Shown here in pieces: positions 36,911 to 48,698 of a stretch of DNA of 64,000 nt. The translations under genes and the position numbers were made by a program. The stretch is from Semisulcospira habei (lineage: Eukaryota > Mollusca > Gastropoda > Semisulcospiridae). Positions within the stretch are counted from its first letter, which is position 1, and every line of letters starts with the position of its first letter. The notes beneath the pieces are model-generated. The model did not search any database and had not been told where the DNA came from. It was given only the letters and a program-made list of their open reading frames with translations. The stretch covers positions 21,199,755-21,263,754 of the forward strand of contig BTPG01000004.1 in NCBI GenBank assembly GCA_036245525.1. Reading direction: 5' to 3'.

Positions 36911-37302
36911 TTTCTTCATTTTTTGCTTTGCGGTCACCTTTTTGTACTTGAATTAGTTGACAACTTCTAGGACATGATGAACTGTAAAGGATTCTGACCA
37001 TGTAACAGCTATGTCGTTAACAGTTCAAAACGAAAACATTAGTTTTGGAGCCTAGCTTTTTGACAGTTAGACTCGATGCGCCCATGCGTTCAAAGTGCAC
37101 TCTCACTTCGCAGCTGGGGAGCATGCAACCATTTCTTTGAAAACAGAAATGTTATCTTACAAGAATCCGTCACCGCTGTGTGACATTCTGCCTCTTGAAC
37201 AGATCCCATGTCGTCTCATTACGTCCATTGACGCGGGAAAATGTCATCCCTTTAAGCATGTTTTTTTTTTACTGTCCATTTAAGGGCACCTTTTCATCTG
37301 CT

Positions 37303-37373
37303 TGTGGCGTAGATTCTCATGCGATCCTGCAGGATGCACTATGCAGGGACTTATGAAAATCAATGCCTCTTGT
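37303..37373. repeat. Family A hairpin, decayed
   Basis: TGTGGCGTAGATTCTCATGC and AAATCAATGCCTCTTG. Confidence 0.55.
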
Positions 37374-37503
37374 AAGAAAGGAACGTGTGGGGTGGTTTTT
37401 TTTTTTGTTTGTTTGTTTGTTTGTTTTTACATCTTTGTTTATCAGGGAAAATGTCACCCTCTTTATCCTTTCACTGCTGAGAAAAAGTGAACGCGATCTG
37501 ACT

Positions 37504-37673
37504 GCAAGAGACATAGATCCTCATGAGCCCCCGCAGTCGCGGGGGCTCATGAGGATCTATGCCTCTTACTGACACCATTTTGTATCCATGTTTCTTGGAC
37601 TGCTGGGTCTCTTCAGCGCTGAATCAGCGAAGACTTCTAAAACACCTCTGCGTCCACGGAGAATGGGTTAACC
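37504..37673. mobile_element. Family A element, hairpin and right end
   Basis: Hairpin 37504-37568 (GACATAGATCCTCATGAGCC opposed); right end GAGAATGGGTTAA; left end CCTTTCACTGCTG near 37468 lacks TTAA. Confidence 0.8.
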
Positions 37674-37709
37674 AGCCTTTTTACTGTCCACACGCATGTA
37701 CTTTGCACC

Positions 37710-38620
37710 TGCAAGAGAACATAGAGTCTTAGGAGCCCTTGTATGTATCTATTTCTCATGCTGTATTTTTTTTTTTTTTTTTTTTTGGGGGGGGTGGGGT
37801 GGAAGGGGGAGGGGTGGGGGGGTGGGGTGGGGGGGGTGGTACTTTCACCTCTGTTCTTCAGATACGGCTGAGATAATGTCATCCTGTTAGAGTGACCTCA
37901 ACCACACTATGAACTGATCTGTTAGAGGCACAGATTCTCATGGGTCCGGGTTCACGTATTGAGTGTATTTACCTGTCAAGAATGCAAACTGACCACTGGA
38001 TCTATGTCTCTCCGACTGTGGGTGTCATCAGTGTAAAGAACCTGCCCTTTATCCTTCCGTCGGGAACGTCCTTTCATTTTGTCTCGGCTGCAGAAGGCAT
38101 TGATACTCAAAGGCCCCCGCAGATTCGTGCTGGTAAGGATGGCCTAAAACCATTTATCGCTCTGCTCCTCAGACAGATTGACCAAACTAAACTGTGATAT
38201 AAAGGTGGACGCCTGCAGCGAATCGATCATCATTGCAAATCGAGCATCATCTTCCCGAGTTCGATTGTACCTCATTTAAAGTTGGCCAGAACCTAACACT
38301 TTCTTCGGAATTGGAAAGACCGTAACTAGCTTATCAGTTCTTGAAAATCTCATTCCGTCCGCAAAAAGGCATAGATTCTCACGAGCTCCTACATGCGTGG
38401 ACAAAGATCTGTCTATGCATACTGAGATTAACCCTCCGGCTGTCGGCATCGCATTTTGTCGCGATGATTCCTCCAGGACTTATCGTGACAAGAAGCGCTA
38501 CTGACAGCCAAAGGGTTAAGAAATTGAACTTTGTGCTTACGAGGCTCTGCAGTAACAGCCCATTCCATCTGTAGAAGGCATATATTCTCATCAGCCTTGC
38601 GGAAAATAGAGGCCTCTTGT
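37710..38620. repeat. Cluster of decayed family A copies
   Basis: Fragments at 37710-37762, 37926-37945, 38090-38125, 38365-38392 and 38574-38620 keep pieces such as GGCATAGATTCTCA and AGAGGCCTCTTG. One K element (38428-38519) lies among them. Confidence 0.5.
38428..38519. mobile_element. Family K TTAA element, 92 bp
   Basis: TTAACCCTCCGGCTGTCGGC and GACAGCCAAAGGGTTAA bound an inner TTTTGTCGCGATGATTCC / opposed segment. Confidence 0.8.
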
Positions 38621-38929
38621 GGGCTGACATCAGTCCATGTATGTCATCAGATGATGGAGACTCATCAAGCTTAGTGTACACATTTTATCGGAAACTATTA
38701 CCACGAACGTGAAAAGGGGACAGTGTCGGAATCGAGCGTAAGAAAAAAGCCATCTGGACAATTTTGTATATTACCTGATCCTGGAAATAGAAGGTCAAGA
38801 AAAGAGATGTTTTAGACATAGGTTACTAACAGAACTCTTGCGGCCAGATTCCAATGATCGGAGCGTGGATTCGTGATCTGTAACCATTCTTCTGTAGCTT
38901 TCCCTACATACTACAGCGGGAGACTGACC

Positions 38930-38969
38930 GACCTTGATAGTTAAAGGGTAGTGCCAGAACAGCTTGGCG
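38930..38969. repeat. Family B left half
   Basis: CCGACCTTGATAGTTAAAGG, then GTAGTGCCAGAACAGC. Confidence 0.55.
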
Positions 38970-39055
38970 TGTCAAGGTCTGATTTCAGGGACTGTGCAGT
39001 TTTGATCTCATGAGATTCTTCAAGCATTAGCTCTGAAACTCTAAATCCGGAGACT

Positions 39056-39150
39056 GATCGATCATGATAGTTCAAAGGTAGTGCCAGAATAGCTTGGCGC
39101 TTGTAGGCGCCAAGCTATTCTGGCACTACCTTTGAACTATCACGGTCGAT
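39056..39150. repeat. Family B hairpin
   Basis: GATCGATCATGATAGTTCAA, AGGTAGTGCCAG and a near-perfect opposed arm; centre GGCGCTTGTAGGCGCC. Confidence 0.88.
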
Positions 39151-39171
39151 GTTTTGCCTGAACTGTAATAT

Positions 39172-39246
39172 ATACTGATGAGCAAAGGAAATGCGACCTT
39201 TCCGGTACCATCCAAAAATATCACATTTCTTTTGATCGTCAGTATA
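39172..39246. mobile_element. Family J inverted-repeat element, short
   Basis: ATACTGATGAGCAAAGGAAA and CATTTCTTTTGATCGTCAGT are opposed, with termini as at 1583-1685. Confidence 0.7.
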
Positions 39247-39586
39247 ATATAGTAGAACAAGTCGCAAATTCGGAAATGTCGACCCTTTTTCTCTGAAGGA
39301 TATGGTCACATGCTGGGCTAGTTAAATGTGTTTTCATGATGTTTACCAATGTACAGCCCATTACCATTGTACAGTATCAATTTATTCCAGTCTCTTTATA
39401 GCAAAGACTTCTTTTGTTTTACAGTGACCAGAAAATATGAAGTCTTCTTTTACAGTATCCAGACCAAATTAAATCCTTCAGTTGCCACTTGCCGTCAACA
39501 ATAGTTGAATAGCAAAATGCTTGTGTGCGCGTCTAAATGATATTGAAAAAGACAGTTACAACATGCATTTTTTAAATATTCCGGAG

Positions 39587-39640
39587 ATATCCTCAAGAGC
39601 CCCCTCAGTTGCGGGGGCTCATGAGGATCTATGCCTCTTT
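39587..39640. repeat. Family A hairpin, partial left arm
   Basis: GATATCCTCAAGAGCCCCCT and GCGGGGGCTCATGAGGATCT. Confidence 0.7.
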
Positions 39641-39732
39641 CTAACACCACTTTGAATCCAAGCTCCTGTTACGGCTTGGTCTCTTTGGTGTTGAATTAAC
39701 GCAGTCTGCGTGAACTGGTAGTGAAGGGGTTA

Positions 39733-39795
39733 AAAACCGGAAATATTAATAAATTGTGTTGTAACTGTCTTTTCTAAGCGTGTTTCTTTCTTCCT
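39733..39795. repeat. Family H terminus fragment
   Basis: AATTGTGTTGTAACTGTCTT, then TTCTAAGCGTGTTTC. Confidence 0.6.
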
Positions 39796-40205
39796 TATGA
39801 TGCTCTCCCTCTCTCGTGTTTTCCAATGACCAGAAGAGCTAAATTCTCTTCATTGATGCACATGTCGAAAACACATTTCCTTTATTACCACCAGCCTGTG
39901 GTTGCGGTCCATTCTGAACGCAATGATTCCATCTTGACCGAGCTGAACTGAATGGAAGTGACAGACATTTTATGTGATTGCAACATCGCATGTCGAACAT
40001 TACCCATTTGGGAGACTTCAGATAACGTAGGCGATCAATTTTTGACTTCTGACAGACATAATCTTGGGTGTCCTTTTTCAGGGGAGCCTTTTCTGGTCGA
40101 GCCTTTCGCCTTCACTGCCAAGTGAAAACATTTTGTAGCGATCTATTGACGCACTTGAAAGGTAGCAACCATAATAGCTCAAGGGTAATGTTTGATTAGC
40201 TTTTT

Positions 40206-40409
40206 TTAAAAACTCATTCTACCAAAGAAACACCCCAGAAAGATATGGATCGACCATGATAGTTTAAGGGTGATGCCAGAATAGCTGCGCCAAGCTATTC
40301 TGGCATCACCCTTGAACTATCATGGTCGATATGTGTCCTGCACTGCAATGGAGTCTTCAGAGGACAACCGCAAAATTTGGGGATTTCGGTCTTGGGGTCA
40401 ATGAGTTAA
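40206..40409. mobile_element. Family B TTAA element, short loop
   Basis: Left AACTCATTCTACC, right GGGGTCAATGAGTTAA; hairpin 40247-40330 lacks the GGCGCC centre (CCAGAATAGC, TGCGCCAAGCTATTCTGG). Confidence 0.8.
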
Positions 40410-40414
40410 ATTTA

Positions 40415-40416
40415 AA

Positions 40417-40505
<89 letters not shown>

Positions 40506-40583
40506 AATAATAATAATAATAATAAATAAAAATAATAATAATAATAATAAGATGATGATGATGATGATGATAATAATAATAAC

Positions 40584-40621
<38 letters not shown>

Positions 40622-40710
40622 GATGATGATGATGATAATAATAATAACAATAATAATAATAATAATAATAATAACTTGATGATGATGATAATAATAATAA
40701 TAATAATGTG
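40415..40710 (+). repeat. Alternating (AAT)n / (GAT)n blocks
   Basis: At least four switches between AAT/TAA and GAT blocks, with repeated GATAATAATAATAACAATAA junctions. Confidence 0.97.
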
Positions 40711-40734
40711 ACTTTACACAGTACTTAACCCTTT

Positions 40735-40806
40735 CATTACCAGTGGACGCAGACCGTGTTTGTTTGGTTGTTTTGCGGGGGCTCATGAGGATCTATGCCT
40801 CTTGCC
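40735..40806. repeat. Family A right half with TTAACCC left end
   Basis: TTAACCCTTTCATTACCAGT, then GCGGGGGCTCATGAGGATCT without the left arm. Confidence 0.6.
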
Positions 40807-40882
40807 GATGGGTGGTTTTGCAATTTAATGATAATTATTCTAAGCGCTTTACAAAAAAAAAAAAAAAAAAAAAATTTGAAAC

Positions 40883-40984
40883 GGAGCGATCGTGATAGCT
40901 CAAGTACAATGCTCGTTCAGCTTGATGCCTAGAGGAGCGCCAAGATAATTTTATTAAGCAGTGCCCTTGTGCTATCACGATCGA
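40883..40984. repeat. Family B hairpin, diverged
   Basis: GAGCGATCGTGATAGCTCAA and GTGCTATCACGATCGA: ATCGTGATAG replaces ACCATGATAG in both arms. Confidence 0.7.
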
Positions 40985-41205
40985 ATCATTTCTCCGCAGT
41001 AGGCACTCGCAATGAAAGAGAAGCACTAAACGACTTGTGCGCTGTTTTCGCATTGCGTGACTTTTTGGGAAATGGAAATTATCCAAGTTATTTCATTCTC
41101 TATATTCCTGCCTTGAACGTTGCTATTTCTGGCACAATCTTGTTCCTGTTTCATACACTATAGCAATATGCAACAGAGGCGGATCAGTTGCATCTCCCGC
41201 GGGTA

Positions 41206-41290
41206 TGAGGGTCGGCGGGGAGGGGGAAGGATGAGGAGGGGGGGGGGTGAGGACGGGGGGGGGGGGGGGGGGGGGGGAGTAGGGGTGAGG
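41206..41290 (+). repeat. G-rich tract with (G)n runs
   Basis: Several runs of 5 to about 20 G; G-quadruplex potential. Similar tracts at 14669-14701, 34108-34137, 37782-37838, 41580-41630, 54062-54080 and 57955-58000; C-rich at 9223-9260, 36310-36381, 42358-42398. Confidence 0.9.
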
Positions 41291-41354
41291 ACTACAAGTT
41301 TTCTTTAGGGACATGAGGCTTGCTGTGCGGTGAGGGGGTATCGAGTAGCCTGCG

Positions 41355-41475
41355 AGTTTACCCCAATAGCAAAACGTCTTCGGGTTCTCGAGGGCCGCAG
41401 TGGGCCCGCGCACAGCCGTGCGCGGTCCCATTGCGGCCGTTGTGGGCCCGAGGACGTTTGGTAAGGACTCCGGTG
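41355..41475. mobile_element. Family F element
   Basis: AGCAAAACGTCTTCGGG pairs loosely with CCCGAGGACGTTTGGTAAGG. The centre GGGCCCGCGCACAGCCGTGC with GCGGTCCC is a near-perfect palindrome. Confidence 0.7.
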
Positions 41476-41941
41476 GCGCTGGACCTATAGGACTGGATAG
41501 GAGAGATCGTATGTCAAAATGTCAAACGATGCTGGGAGCAGCACAGTTTCAATGGGTGAGAAATCAGACGACTTGACAAGGGGAGGGGTGGGAGGGAGGG
41601 GACGGGGGGGGGGGGGGGGGAGGGAGGGGATACGTGACTTGGTCTTCTTGTCTATTCAATTCTTTCATTTTTGTTTTATTACGCTTTGGGGTTTGGATTC
41701 CAGAACACCCGCAAGCACTCCATATCCACCGTTACGCAACTTTCAAACAATTATTCTCGTCCGCACGACATTCTTGTTTGTTAAATTAGCTTTATTGTCT
41801 GTTCTCTTTGTTTTTGTTGTTGTTGTTGTTTTTGTTGTTGACTTTCTCAAGAGCAGCAGCAATTGTATCAATGCTCATTACAGACCATAAACACGAATCC
41901 TATACTAACCATCCGAAGCCGATACGGCAATACAAGTTTCC

Positions 41942-42155
41942 TTAACTCATTCTACCCCAACACCGAAATACCCAAATTTTGCCGTTGTTCTCGGATGACT
42001 GCACTCTAGTGCAGGACACAGATCGACCATGATAGTTCAAGGGTGATGCCAGAATAGCTTGGCGCCCATAGGCGCCAAGCTATTCTGGCATCACCCTTGA
42101 GCTATCATGGTCGATCCTTATCTTGCTGAGGTGTGTCTGGGGTAGAATGAGTTAA
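41942..42155. mobile_element. Family B TTAA element, 214 bp, complete
   Basis: TTAACTCATTCTACCCC and GGGTAGAATGAGTTAA; same length and layout as 21243-21456. Confidence 0.93.
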
Positions 42156-42434
42156 AATAATTGCGTCATCTGCGATCAAAGTCGGATGCGAATTCGTTTC
42201 AGCATCGGGGATATGGAAACACAAACACGAAAAGGACTTGCACGGCACGAACGTTTTGGATTCGGGTCAGCTTTGGATTCGGATCGAGTTCATATCTGAT
42301 TCGTGTTTATGTTAGCGTAGTTTTTACCGCCCCGTGGACTCCTTTCCTTCGTGTTCGCCCCCCCCCCCCCCCCCACAACCCCCCCCCCCCCCCCCCCTCT
42401 CTTCGTCTGAGGAACCCAGGTGAGATTAAGGCCA

Positions 42435-42492
42435 GCAAATGGCATAGATCTACATGATCCCTCATGGGGCTCATGAAGATGTATGCCTCTTA
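42435..42492. repeat. Family A hairpin, short centre
   Basis: GCAAATGGCATAGATCTACA and GAAGATGTATGCCTCTT; loop CCCTCATGGGG. Confidence 0.7.
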
Positions 42493-42774
42493 CCAATACA
42501 AAAGTGGCATTTAGTTTTAGGACCATACAGGGACATTGTCACAACATTAAGAACCCAAATTCACTAAAAGACGAATAAATGTAGTCCCTCACGTGGATTA
42601 TGTCTCAGACCGCAACCAATAACTGCCTGTTGAAGAGTTTTTATTGATATCAACCACGCAGGATTGCGTGAGGCCAAGCTGTGTTTTTATTTCTGTCAGA
42701 ATGAATTTCTGTTCTTGGAGTCCTCAATGTCCCTGTTTGTGCAAGAAAAATTATTGAAGCTCACAGTGGAACGG

Positions 42775-42976
<202 letters not shown>

Positions 42977-43479
42977 TGCAAGCACAGACGCCCACACCCT
43001 CACTCATTCTTTCATTCAGTCACTCGCTCACTCACTCTTGTGTTTGACCGTTGTTTATTTATTTTATTTCATTAATTGCTTTCTTTAATTCTTTATTTTT
43101 TTGCATTCGTTGTGTTTATGGGTTTTGTTTGTTTTGTTTGTTTGTTTGGTTTGGTGTTTTTTTAATTGCAGTATACTTACAGGCCACCGGCAACGCTATA
43201 CGGCACTTAAGCAGCTATTGATGCGGGGCGCCTTGGTTCAGTTAAAAGTTATGCCACGAGCACTAAGTGGTCTAGGGTGCTCGAAATATAGTAAAAATAC
43301 AGCGAAGATGGGGCCAGGGTGCGGTCATCGAATTTTTTTTGCCTTTTTACATCCAAGAAGGGTAACTTTGAGTGTGTACATTTCTCTGGCGCCATTTTAA
43401 ATTACAGAAATTTGAAGTAAGCGGGCCCGGTATTTCTTTTTCAACGATTATGACCGTGCCACTTAGTCCAAACTGAGGT

Positions 43480-43600
43480 TTGTGTGTGTCTGTGATGCCT
43501 GTGTGTGTTTACGACTTGGGGATGGTTGGCAGAAACGGGTCAGGATGGTTCTCACACCTCATCGTACCTCGGACACTTAGAGCCGCAAGGTCCAAAATTA
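43480..43600. repeat. Family G-like degenerate pair
   Basis: GTGTGTGTCTGTGATGCC and, about 90 bp on, GCAAGGTCCAAAATTACAGA. Arms are unequal. Confidence 0.35.
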
Positions 43601-43752
43601 CAGAACAGTTGATTTAAAATCTTACTGTAGTCGCCGCCTTTGAGTGCCATTTGGCGCAGACTTCCCGTCTGAAACCACTGCACACTGACCAGCATTCCAG
43701 TGGAGAACACAACTGAAACGGCACCAGAAATTGCCACAAAGAACACAGGACT

Positions 43753-43863
43753 AACAAGAGACATAAATCCTCATGAGCCCGCGCGAATGCGGGGCCTCAT
43801 GAGGATTTATGTCTTTTGCAGATGGGTGGCGTTAGTCTTGCCCCGGTAGTTAAAGGGTTAATG
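43753..43863. mobile_element. Family A hairpin plus right end, paired ATAAAT variant
   Basis: ACAAGAGACATAAATCCTCA and GAGGATTTATGTCTTTTGC; right end AGTTAAAGGGTTAA at 43861. Confidence 0.85.
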
Positions 43864-44176
43864 AGAAAGATTTCCCGCCATCGTTTTTCACAGCCTGCGC
43901 AAAGAGTACATAATTATCTGTATTGCCGCTTTCTGTGAGGAGAATAACCTTTCAGAAAAAAAGGGTTAAAGTTCCAGTACGCGCAGAACTGAAGACAAAT
44001 TTCAGCACCATTTTTAGACTTTGAAATGGGGCTGGTCGGAGCGCATTTCGGAGCAAGCACATGACGTTTTTGGCGTGCGGGTCAGAAATTCTGGCAAACA
44101 ATTAACAAGATAAAAATGACGTCACGTCTAGGTACGCAAACCTTGCTAGAGAACGTCTTTTTGGCGCCATGGCGCC

Positions 44177-44177
<1 letters not shown>

Positions 44178-44250
<73 letters not shown>

Positions 44251-44255
44251 TGTGC

Positions 44256-44331
<76 letters not shown>

Positions 44332-44332
44332 C
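44178..44332 (+). repeat. (GT)n microsatellite
   Basis: GT with a GGTGTGCGTGCG interruption, inside element D copy 4. Confidence 0.98.
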
Positions 44333-44599
44333 AGCGACTAGAGCCCGCGTTTGAGGACGGACAAGCTTGAAATTTCAGGATATTGTCCCTAAAAGAATAA
44401 TCTCGAGACCTTTCTTCCGATTTTTTTTTATTAAGAGTCCGTAATTTTTCTTATTTTTACGAGATATTTTGTATATCTGTAAAAGGGAGATATTGAATGA
44501 GTTCGTTAACCAGCATTGTACCTCTAGAACTTTCTGAGTGATAATTAAATATTTTTAAAATATATATTATTTTCACGTTTTTGGGGATTAATTTCAGGA

Positions 44600-44990
44600 A
44601 TTATATAGGTTAATCTTAAGACAATTGAATCTGTTTTACCGAGAAAAAAGAAACATTTTTCTCATTAATAATCGCATGATTTTTCGTATACGGTATTTAC
44701 ATAAGCCTACAGTGTGTCTCGGATGTCGGGTACGATTAGTTCAATTGTGACCTGTATGCCCTAGGTGTGAAAATCAAACAATTTTCTGCACAACTTTTTC
44801 GGAGTCATTTGTAAAACAGCTAACATAACTTTAATTTTTCTTTTACGAGAAAAACTATCTTCTCATTAAATACCCGCATGATTTTTCATAAACATTGTTT
44901 ACATAAGCCTGCTGTTTGTCCCGGCCCTGGGGTAGGATTAGGTTAAAATTGTGACCTGTAAACCCTAGGCGTGAAAATCAGCAAGAAAAT
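44600..44990 (+). repeat. Tandem pair, about 190-bp period
   Basis: CGCATGATTTTTC, TTTACATAAGCCT, TTGTGACCTGTA and CCCTAGG(T/C)GTGAAAATCA recur in the same order. Confidence 0.8.
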
Positions 44991-45179
44991 TGCAAAGTTG
45001 ATCCTCTGATACGCCACATGTTAGTACTGCGATGAGTGACGTGTAACATCGAGTCGTCACTATGAACACGACGTCGTGGGACTAATGACTCTGATGCCAT
45101 GACGTGAAGCTTGAAGTGACGTCATTTCGCTGCTCGTGCTATCAGTCTTCTTCAGAATAGCTATGCTATGCCAGACCAC

Positions 45180-45375
45180 AAAGCTTACGAATGGCGGGAA
45201 TCGCCGTGTGTCCGTCTTTATTTCTGTGTACCAGTGTGTGTGGATCAGAGGGTGGGTTAGAGTAGTAGGAGATGGATTCCTGTCGCTACACGAGCCCACA
45301 GAGCGTACTAATGGCGGGAAGCGCCGTGTGACCGTCTTTATTTGTGTGCGCCGACGTGTGTGTTGATCAGAGGTT
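45180..45375 (+). repeat. Tandem duplication, about 115 bp
   Basis: Two consecutive blocks of (AAGC/GCGT)TAC(G/T)AATGGCGGGAA, CGCCGTGTG, CCGTCTTTATTT, GTGTGGATCAGAGG-like sequence. Confidence 0.85.
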
Positions 45376-45509
45376 GGCTTAGAGAGGAGGGAAATGGATC
45401 AGCATAATAAGCCTAAAAATATGAACAACTCTGAATGTTCCTAAAACTAAACGCATCTGAGCGCCAAACAATACGGCAGACTTTGGGATGAAATCCTCAT
45501 CTTGTTATT

Positions 45510-45820
45510 TGTTATGCCTTGTCCATACGCCTCAGTAATGAATTTCTACGGCAGTCTGGACAAACAACAAACGCTCACGCGTTATCGCACTTGTTTATTC
45601 TACGCATCCGTTAGCGCGTCAATCTATTTTTGCTGCTGCTGGTACAAAAAGTGTTGTAACGGAGCGGAGTCATTATCAAATTACATGAAATGAACCATAA
45701 CCAGACCTGTGTTTAGCGTTTCGTATCCATGGGTTGCAGAAATGTATCCTTGAAAAGCTGCGTCGGTACGTGAGCCTTTAAACATACACTGACGATGCCG
45801 CACAGCTGCCGCAAAGACGC
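45510..45820. other. No gene or repeat recognised
   Basis: Unique-looking sequence after element D/E copy 4; no coding or structural signal seen. Confidence 0.5.
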
Positions 45821-45823
45821 TTA

Positions 45824-45996
45824 GTTAATTTCTCATTCAGCCCTGACGCACTACAGCAGGAGATGTTGTCGGCGCCAAGCTAATCTGGCACTGCCCTTGA
45901 ATTATCATGGTTGTTTCATCTCATGCAACAGGTGCATAGTCGTTAGATGACGCCTCCAAAATTTGGGAAACACGTGCGCCGGGCTGAATGAGTTAA
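45824..45996. mobile_element. Family B2 element missing its left hairpin arm
   Basis: TTAATTTCTCATTCAGCCCT and GGGCTGAATGAGTTAA ends; only GGCGCCAAGCTAATCTGGCA to ATTATCATGG remains of the hairpin. Confidence 0.7.
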
Positions 45997-46505
45997 GCGT
46001 CTTTTCAGTCGAGCGGTGTCGTCAGTAGCAGTCAAGAGGTTTTGCCACTAAGTATGTAGGAATAAAAGCTAAAGTTTTACGCCACCCCTGACCTTTCCGA
46101 CGAGAGGCAAACCCAGCTATAGCAAAAGAATTCGAAAATTTATTTCGTAACATGACAAGACACAAAATAAATGTGATTATGATAACTGCCCATTTAACTG
46201 CTTTAGTCAACGCCTCATACAAAATCAACCTAGTACCAGTCTCACATCATACGCCTTTAGTCATAGAAAATTGCGGAAAATATCTGGGATCAATACGTCA
46301 TACAGATCCTATAGAAATGTCCATCGCAGAAATATATTTTCGCAGCCGGACTGACGTCTTAGTTTGGAGAGTGACTAAGAGCACTGGCCACTCACCGCCA
46401 TTATGTGAGGACCCTTCTATTATACGCCCCAGACTGTCTAGAAATGGCGCCTCACTGCCTGCCGCATAACTTGTGCCTGAGGCACACGGATATGAATGGA
46501 CATTG

Positions 46506-46592
46506 GCAAGAGGCGAATGCGGGGGCTCATGAGGATCTATGCCTCTTGCATCAGGGTCTGGCTCGTTGTGTCTTGGCGGTTATGGAGTTAAC
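46506..46592. mobile_element. Family A hairpin, left arm truncated, with right end
   Basis: GCAAGAGGCGAATGCGGGGG and CATGAGGATCTATGCCTCTT; right TTAA at the GGAGTTAAC near 46587. Confidence 0.65.
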
Positions 46593-46659
46593 ATTCGGCC
46601 GAAAAGATAGGCACAATACAAGTCAAATATAAAAACTCTTTGACTTTCGAAACGCCAAT

Positions 46660-46745
46660 CGAGGGTGGGACGACGAAGGGTATGACAGATTTGCTTGGCG
46701 CCAGGCACTAAAGGGGTAACGTGGCTGAGCTATCATGGTCGATCC
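46660..46745. repeat. Family B degenerate copy
   Basis: TTGCTTGGCGCCAGGC and GAGCTATCATGGTCGATCC. Confidence 0.5.
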
Positions 46746-46749
46746 AGTT

Positions 46750-47530
46750 CTCTGAGGTTTGACGTCGTGTTTACCGTTAAAAAATGGGAACGATTCGCTT
46801 ATGAAAATCAAAGAAGTAAAGAAAAAAAAAGTACTCCGGTCATGTCAAGGGCCTAGGGGAGGTTGAGAAACTTTGTCAATAATGATTTCAATGGCCATAT
46901 ATCCGGCGCAGACGATGTTATTACAGGCCAAGGAACACAGTGCCGTTTCCGTACTGTCCAGTCTCTTAGCCTTAGTCAGTCCCAGTCATCCCCTAATTTT
47001 TTCAATCCCCTAAAAAACACTACCGCCTACCAGCTGCACATTTGCCATGCACAAAATAAAAACAAACAAACAAACAAAACAAAAAACCAAAAACAGCACA
47101 TTGACAGTCTCATTTCTTGGCTATGAACCTGATTCCTTACCAACCCCACACCCAAGCACAGCTTAAATCAGCGTGCCCCTCAAATCACCACGGCAACGGC
47201 AACTCAACATAGGCCCACAATTGTCCACTGGATAAGCTCAGGATGGTATGAATCAAAGCACCAAACATGTCTCCTCTTATCTAACCAGAAATTTCCAGCA
47301 AATTCCAACATTCAGCCCTACTACAAATTTTCAAAAAAGGCAAAAAGTTATTTTTAAAAACACCGGTCCTCTTACTGCCTCACCTACCTTATTTGAATAT
47401 ATAACGTGACCTACACTTAGTCTACTCGATACAATAACGATCCATAACTTTGACAGCACTGCGTGCTGAAATCCTTTTTTTAAAAAAAAAAAAAAAACGA
47501 TTTTCTTTTTGCTATGATACTTTTGACGCA
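46750..47530. other. No gene or repeat recognised
   Basis: AT-rich, with A-runs near 47040-47100 and 47475; no long frame and no inverted repeat seen. Confidence 0.5.
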
Positions 47531-47535
47531 GATTG

Positions 47536-47760
47536 TTAACACATTCACCCCGACGGCCGTATTTCCCAAATTTTTGAGGTGTTATATCTAATGACTATGT
47601 ACCAGTTGCAGCTAGCGCAGGAGATGGATCGACCATGATAGTTCAAGGGCAGTGCCAAATTAGCTTGGCGCCGACAGGCGCCAAGCTAATCTGGCACTAC
47701 CCTTGAATTATCATGGTCGACCCATCTCCTGCTGTAGTGCGTGAGGGCTGAGTGGGTTAA
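47536..47760. mobile_element. Family B2 TTAA element, 225 bp, complete
   Basis: TTAACACATTCACCCCGACG and GAGGGCTGAGTGGGTTAA. Hairpin GGGCAGTGCCAAATTAGC with centre GGCGCCGACAGGCGCC. Confidence 0.9.
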
Positions 47761-47816
47761 TTCAACACCAGAGAGCCACTAAGCTGTGCCAGGAACTTGG
47801 ATTCAAAATGGTTTTG

Positions 47817-47925
47817 GCAAGAGGCATACGGATCCTCATGAGCCCCCGCAACTGCGGGGGCTCATGAGGATCTATACCTCTTGAAGTTGGGTGATGTTCA
47901 TATTTTCTCGGCACTAAACGGGTTA
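47817..47925. mobile_element. Family A element, hairpin and right TTAA
   Basis: Hairpin 47817-47884 (CATACGGATCCTCATGAGCC opposed), then CTAAACGGGTTAA. Confidence 0.85.
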
Positions 47926-48096
47926 AAAGACAGGACCTGGTGCTGTCTCATAAGAAGTCTTGAAGGCAAGATGTGTCATGTGTCCTGAACCCCTACGTTG
48001 CCACTGAAGGGGGTGACTTCGTGGATACAAAAACAAAACATCACATTGACCGAAATGCTTCAGTGTAGCAAGGCAGGCTTCAGTCATGGGGGCTTA

Positions 48097-48227
48097 ACGA
48101 TGGTGGTTTGACTAAATGCAAATCCGCTGCGCCACCACGTGCGCGCTACCACATCTAGCTCAGTTCATGTATTATGAATAATTGAGCTAGATGCGGATTT
48201 GCATTTAGTCAAAGCACCATCGCCAGG
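48097..48227. mobile_element. Unassigned 130-bp inverted-repeat element
   Basis: CGATGGTGGTTTGACTAAAT, GCAAATCCGC and the opposed GCGGATTTGCATTTAGTCAA, AGCACCATCG; inner ATCTAGCTCA / TGAGCTAGAT. Confidence 0.88.
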
Positions 48228-48524
48228 CCCCTATGGCTTCAATGTCCTTGCTTTTATGGTTGATTTCTCTGACGTGACATGGACAAAGAAATTAGCAGAA
48301 CAATCGACAATGCGATCATTTTCTGTCCTGTGAAGGCAAAAGACAATAAGTCTGCTTTCGTGAAAAGCGAGATTTGTATTGTAATACAATTAAAATATCG
48401 CTTTTCTTTAAAATGGACTTTCCTGTCGTTTGCCTTCAAAGAGGTCGATTTGACTGTGGCTGTTAAAAGGGTACCACCTTTCCATGACCACCGCCTGTGT
48501 GCCATGAGTCCAGTTCCAACTTAA

Positions 48525-48590
48525 AAGACTCCTCGTGAGCAACAGGTACTCGATCCGACGTGGGCTTACGGACCTTTGCTCACTGATTCT
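48525..48590. mobile_element. Family F short copy
   Basis: GACTCCTCGTGAGCAACAGG is opposed by GACCTTTGCTCACTGATTC around a CCGACGTGGGCTTACGG core. Confidence 0.5.
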
Positions 48591-48631
48591 TCACCCCTTC
48601 GCTGCCGATAAAAAGTGAATACGATCCAACT

Positions 48632-48698
48632 GCTAGAGACATAGATCCTCATGAGCCCCCGCGACTGCGGGTTGCTCATGAAAATCTATGCCTCCTGC
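48632..48698. repeat. Family A hairpin
   Basis: GCTAGAGACATAGATCCTCA and GAAAATCTATGCCTCCTGC. Confidence 0.85.

Larger units (their letters stand above)
43990..45500 (+). repeat. Dispersed element D/E, copy 4, longest
   Basis: D part with GACGTCACGTCTAGGTACGC, GGCGCC(ATGG)CGCC and (GT)n at 44178-44332. A tandem pair with TCGCATGATTTTTCGTATAC follows (44600-44990). The E part at 45028-45500 has its GGCGGGAA(T/G)CGCCGTGTG block duplicated. Confidence 0.8.

Noticed and set aside
46152..46469. 105-residue frame as a host gene
   Set aside because: Length is within chance for this composition; no domain, no splice context, no paralogue in the window.
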